Shown here piece by piece: positions 51,672 to 52,790 of a stretch of 52,790 bases of DNA (positions are counted from its first letter, which is position 1; the number at the start of each line of letters is the position of its first letter). Made by a program: the position numbers and the translations under genes. This stretch comes from Alistipes sp. (GTDB lineage: Bacteria; Bacteroidota; Bacteroidia; Bacteroidales; Rikenellaceae), in the NCBI GenBank assembly GCA_017481925.1, contig JAFUOK010000069.1:1-52790 (forward strand). The letters are read 5' to 3'. The notes beneath the pieces were generated by a model. It was not told the origin of the DNA. It searched no databases and saw only the letters and a list, made by a program, of their open reading frames with translations.

Positions 51672-52250
51672 TCACAGCAGTCCCGCCCTTACACGGCTCA
51701 GCGACTCGGGGGTCATCAGCAGGTACGACGCTATATGCTTACCTGGCGCACGGCGTGCCGCCTCGGGATATTGACGCACGAAGGTCTCATAACGCTCGCG
51801 GGCACTCTCGAAACGCTGTGCATCGGTCTTGCGGAGCGACTCCACCAATCCAACCTCCAACAATCGCACATACAACTTCATGATCTGCGGCGACTCATCA
51901 CACAACTGCCGAAACTCATCAAAGGGGACATTATGCACCACGCCATCCTCCAAAGCCTCGATCATCAGCGTCGTAGGCTCACGCATAAGCATGCTGTCCG
52001 TGCAATATACCACATCCCACTCGCAGCAGAAGTGCTCTGTAACCTCGATGCCGTTCTTGTAGTAGTATTGGCGGGTGAGTCCCTGCTCGACGATCAGGAA
52101 GTTGCGTGCTACCTGCCCCTCGGCAAGTAGTGTCTCGCCTTTGCTCACCTCCTGACGTACAAATATTGAGGCCAGCTGTTGTGCGGCCTGCTCGTCGAGT
52201 GTTGTGCCGAGGCGTGTAGCGAATTTATGGGCAATATCTACGGGTGTCAT
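51672..52250 (-). CDS. Crp/Fnr family transcriptional regulator
   Basis: A 192-residue regulator. The N-terminal cyclic-nucleotide-binding beta-barrel includes VSKGETLLAEGQVARNFLIVEQGLTRQYYYKNGIEVTEHF, and a dimerisation helix follows (ESPQIMKLYVRLLEVGLVESLRKTDAQRFESARERYE). The C-terminal HTH is short: APGKHIASYLLMTPESLSRVRAGLL. This compact form is common in Bacteroidota. The PRRI/RxxxE motif for cAMP binding is not evident, so cAMP is unlikely to be the ligand. A terminator separates it from the RNase Y gene upstream. Confidence 0.9.
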   Translation of the reverse strand: MTPVDIAHKFATRLGTTLDEQAAQQLASIFVRQEVSKGETLLAEGQVARNFLIVEQGLTRQYYYKNGIEVTEHFCCEWDVVYCTDSMLMREPTTLMIEALEDGVVHNVPFDEFRQLCDESPQIMKLYVRLLEVGLVESLRKTDAQRFESARERYETFVRQYPEAARRAPGKHIASYLLMTPESLSRVRAGLL

Positions 52251-52254
52251 AGGA

Positions 52255-52288
52255 GTAAAAACGCCTACTCGGATATTCGGGCAGGCGC
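52255..52288 (-). terminator. Terminator of the RNase Y gene
   Basis: In the minus direction, CGCCT and CG segments pair with CG and AGGCG segments around AATAT, followed by TTTTT. Confidence 0.75.
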
Positions 52289-52309
52289 ATCTATTAAGTG
52301 TTGATTCTC

Positions 52310-52790
52310 TTACTTTGCGTAACTTACCGAACGAGTCTCGCGGATAACGGTGATCTTCACCTGTCCGGGATAGGTCATCTCGTCCTGGATCTTCTTTGCT
52401 ATGTCGTGTGAGAGTGACTCCGACTCCTGATCCGAGAGCTTGTCTGCACCGACGATTACACGCAACTCACGACCCGCTTGGATAGCGTAGGTCTTCACTA
52501 CGCCGGGGTATGAGAGTGCTATATCCTCCATCTCCTTCAGTCGCTTGATATACGACTCCACCACCTCGCGGCGTGCGCCGGGACGAGCACCAGAGATAGC
52601 GTCGCACACCTGAATGATGGGGGCGATCATCGACGACATCTCCACCTCGTCGTGGTGCGCTCCGATAGCGTTACATACGTCGGCCTTCTCCTTGTACTTC
52701 TCGGCTAACTTCATACCGATAATTGCGTGTGGCAACTCGGGCTCATCATCGGGCACCTTACCAATATCGTGCAGAAGACCTGCGCGGCGT
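52310..52790 (-). CDS. rny: Ribonuclease Y, C-terminal part (runs off the window)
   Basis: The last 160 residues of RNase Y, a membrane-anchored endoribonuclease that starts mRNA decay. The visible frame opens at the window edge with [25 protein letters not shown], which holds the HD metal motif. It continues [50 protein letters not shown], the diagnostic RNase Y stretch, and ends [12 protein letters not shown]. The N-terminal anchor, coiled coil, KH domain and part of the HD domain lie to the right of the window. A terminator follows its stop. Confidence 0.95.
   Translation of the reverse strand, partial: RRAGLLHDIGKVPDDEPELPHAIIGMKLAEKYKEKADVCNAIGAHHDEVEMSSMIAPIIQVCDAISGARPGARREVVESYIKRLKEMEDIALSYPGVVKTYAIQAGRELRVIVGADKLSDQESESLSHDIAKKIQDEMTYPGQVKITVIRETRSVSYAK

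Overview
The window is a gene-dense piece (46 protein genes, one tRNA) of a Bacteroidota chromosome, most likely from the Bacteroidales and plausibly an Alistipes/Rikenellaceae gut commensal. The evidence is: Bacteroidota-type -7 boxes (TAnnTTTG, several with TTTG 19-21 nt upstream), almost no Shine-Dalgarno sequences, an S46 dipeptidyl-peptidase, many secreted or lipoprotein glycoside hydrolases, DUF1080, DUF4954 and DUF3127 proteins, and an alpha-oxoamine synthase of the serine palmitoyltransferase / sulfonolipid synthase type. The genus is an inference. I see no prophage, transposase or CRISPR array. Nearly all genes are housekeeping or carbohydrate-use genes.

Layout. 1-615: maf pyrophosphatase. 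785-7576 (minus): the rod-shape operon mreB-mreC-mreD-mrdA(PBP2)-rodA with a Na+/Ca2+ exchanger at its 3' end. 7853-11519 (plus): glucose-6-phosphate isomerase and an S46 peptidase with the Arg typical of DPP11. 11682-12124: tRNA-Leu(GAG) followed by palindromic repeats. 12125-14946 (minus): murA, a YbjQ-family protein and a secreted CE1-type esterase. 15120-20543 (plus): a secreted DUF1080 protein, an AraC regulator, a radical SAM protein, dxs and an unknown secreted protein. 20524-26144: lipocalin, HD phosphohydrolase, then the minus-strand genes folB, tyrS and dnaX, and a GlpR-like DeoR regulator divergent from the transporter glpT. 27852-32552 (plus): clpB and a DUF4954 beta-helix protein. 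32711-35479 (minus): pyrH, a TlpA-like thioredoxin, frr and a secreted glycerophosphodiesterase. 35663-39472 (plus): LamG lipoprotein, GH30 glycosidase and the alpha-oxoamine synthase. 39582-45292 (minus): pdxB, and pyrD-cinA-GH3 glucosidase. 45399-47128 (plus): two FKBP lipoproteins. 47202-52790: DUF3127 protein, secreted beta-helix protein, uxaC, an exported PHP-like protein, a Crp/Fnr regulator and the C-terminal part of RNase Y.

How the genes work together: murA, PBP2-RodA and MreBCD build and shape the cell wall. GlpR, GlpT and the glycerophosphodiesterase suggest salvage of phospholipid head groups. GH30, GH3, the CE1 esterase, the beta-helix protein and UxaC point to use of host or plant glycans, with uronic acids entering through UxaC.

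Most notable signals: (1) a family of three ~115-125 bp inverted-repeat elements, each placed immediately after a stop codon and before a terminator, whose arms differ between copies but keep pairing (covariation); (2) an A11 run in dnaX at the domain III/IV boundary where both slipped frames stop within nine codons, predicting gamma and tau forms by slippage; (3) MurA with Asp in place of the fosfomycin-target Cys; (4) a palindromic repeat downstream of tRNA-Leu whose second copy carries a 72-bp, itself palindromic, insert in its loop.
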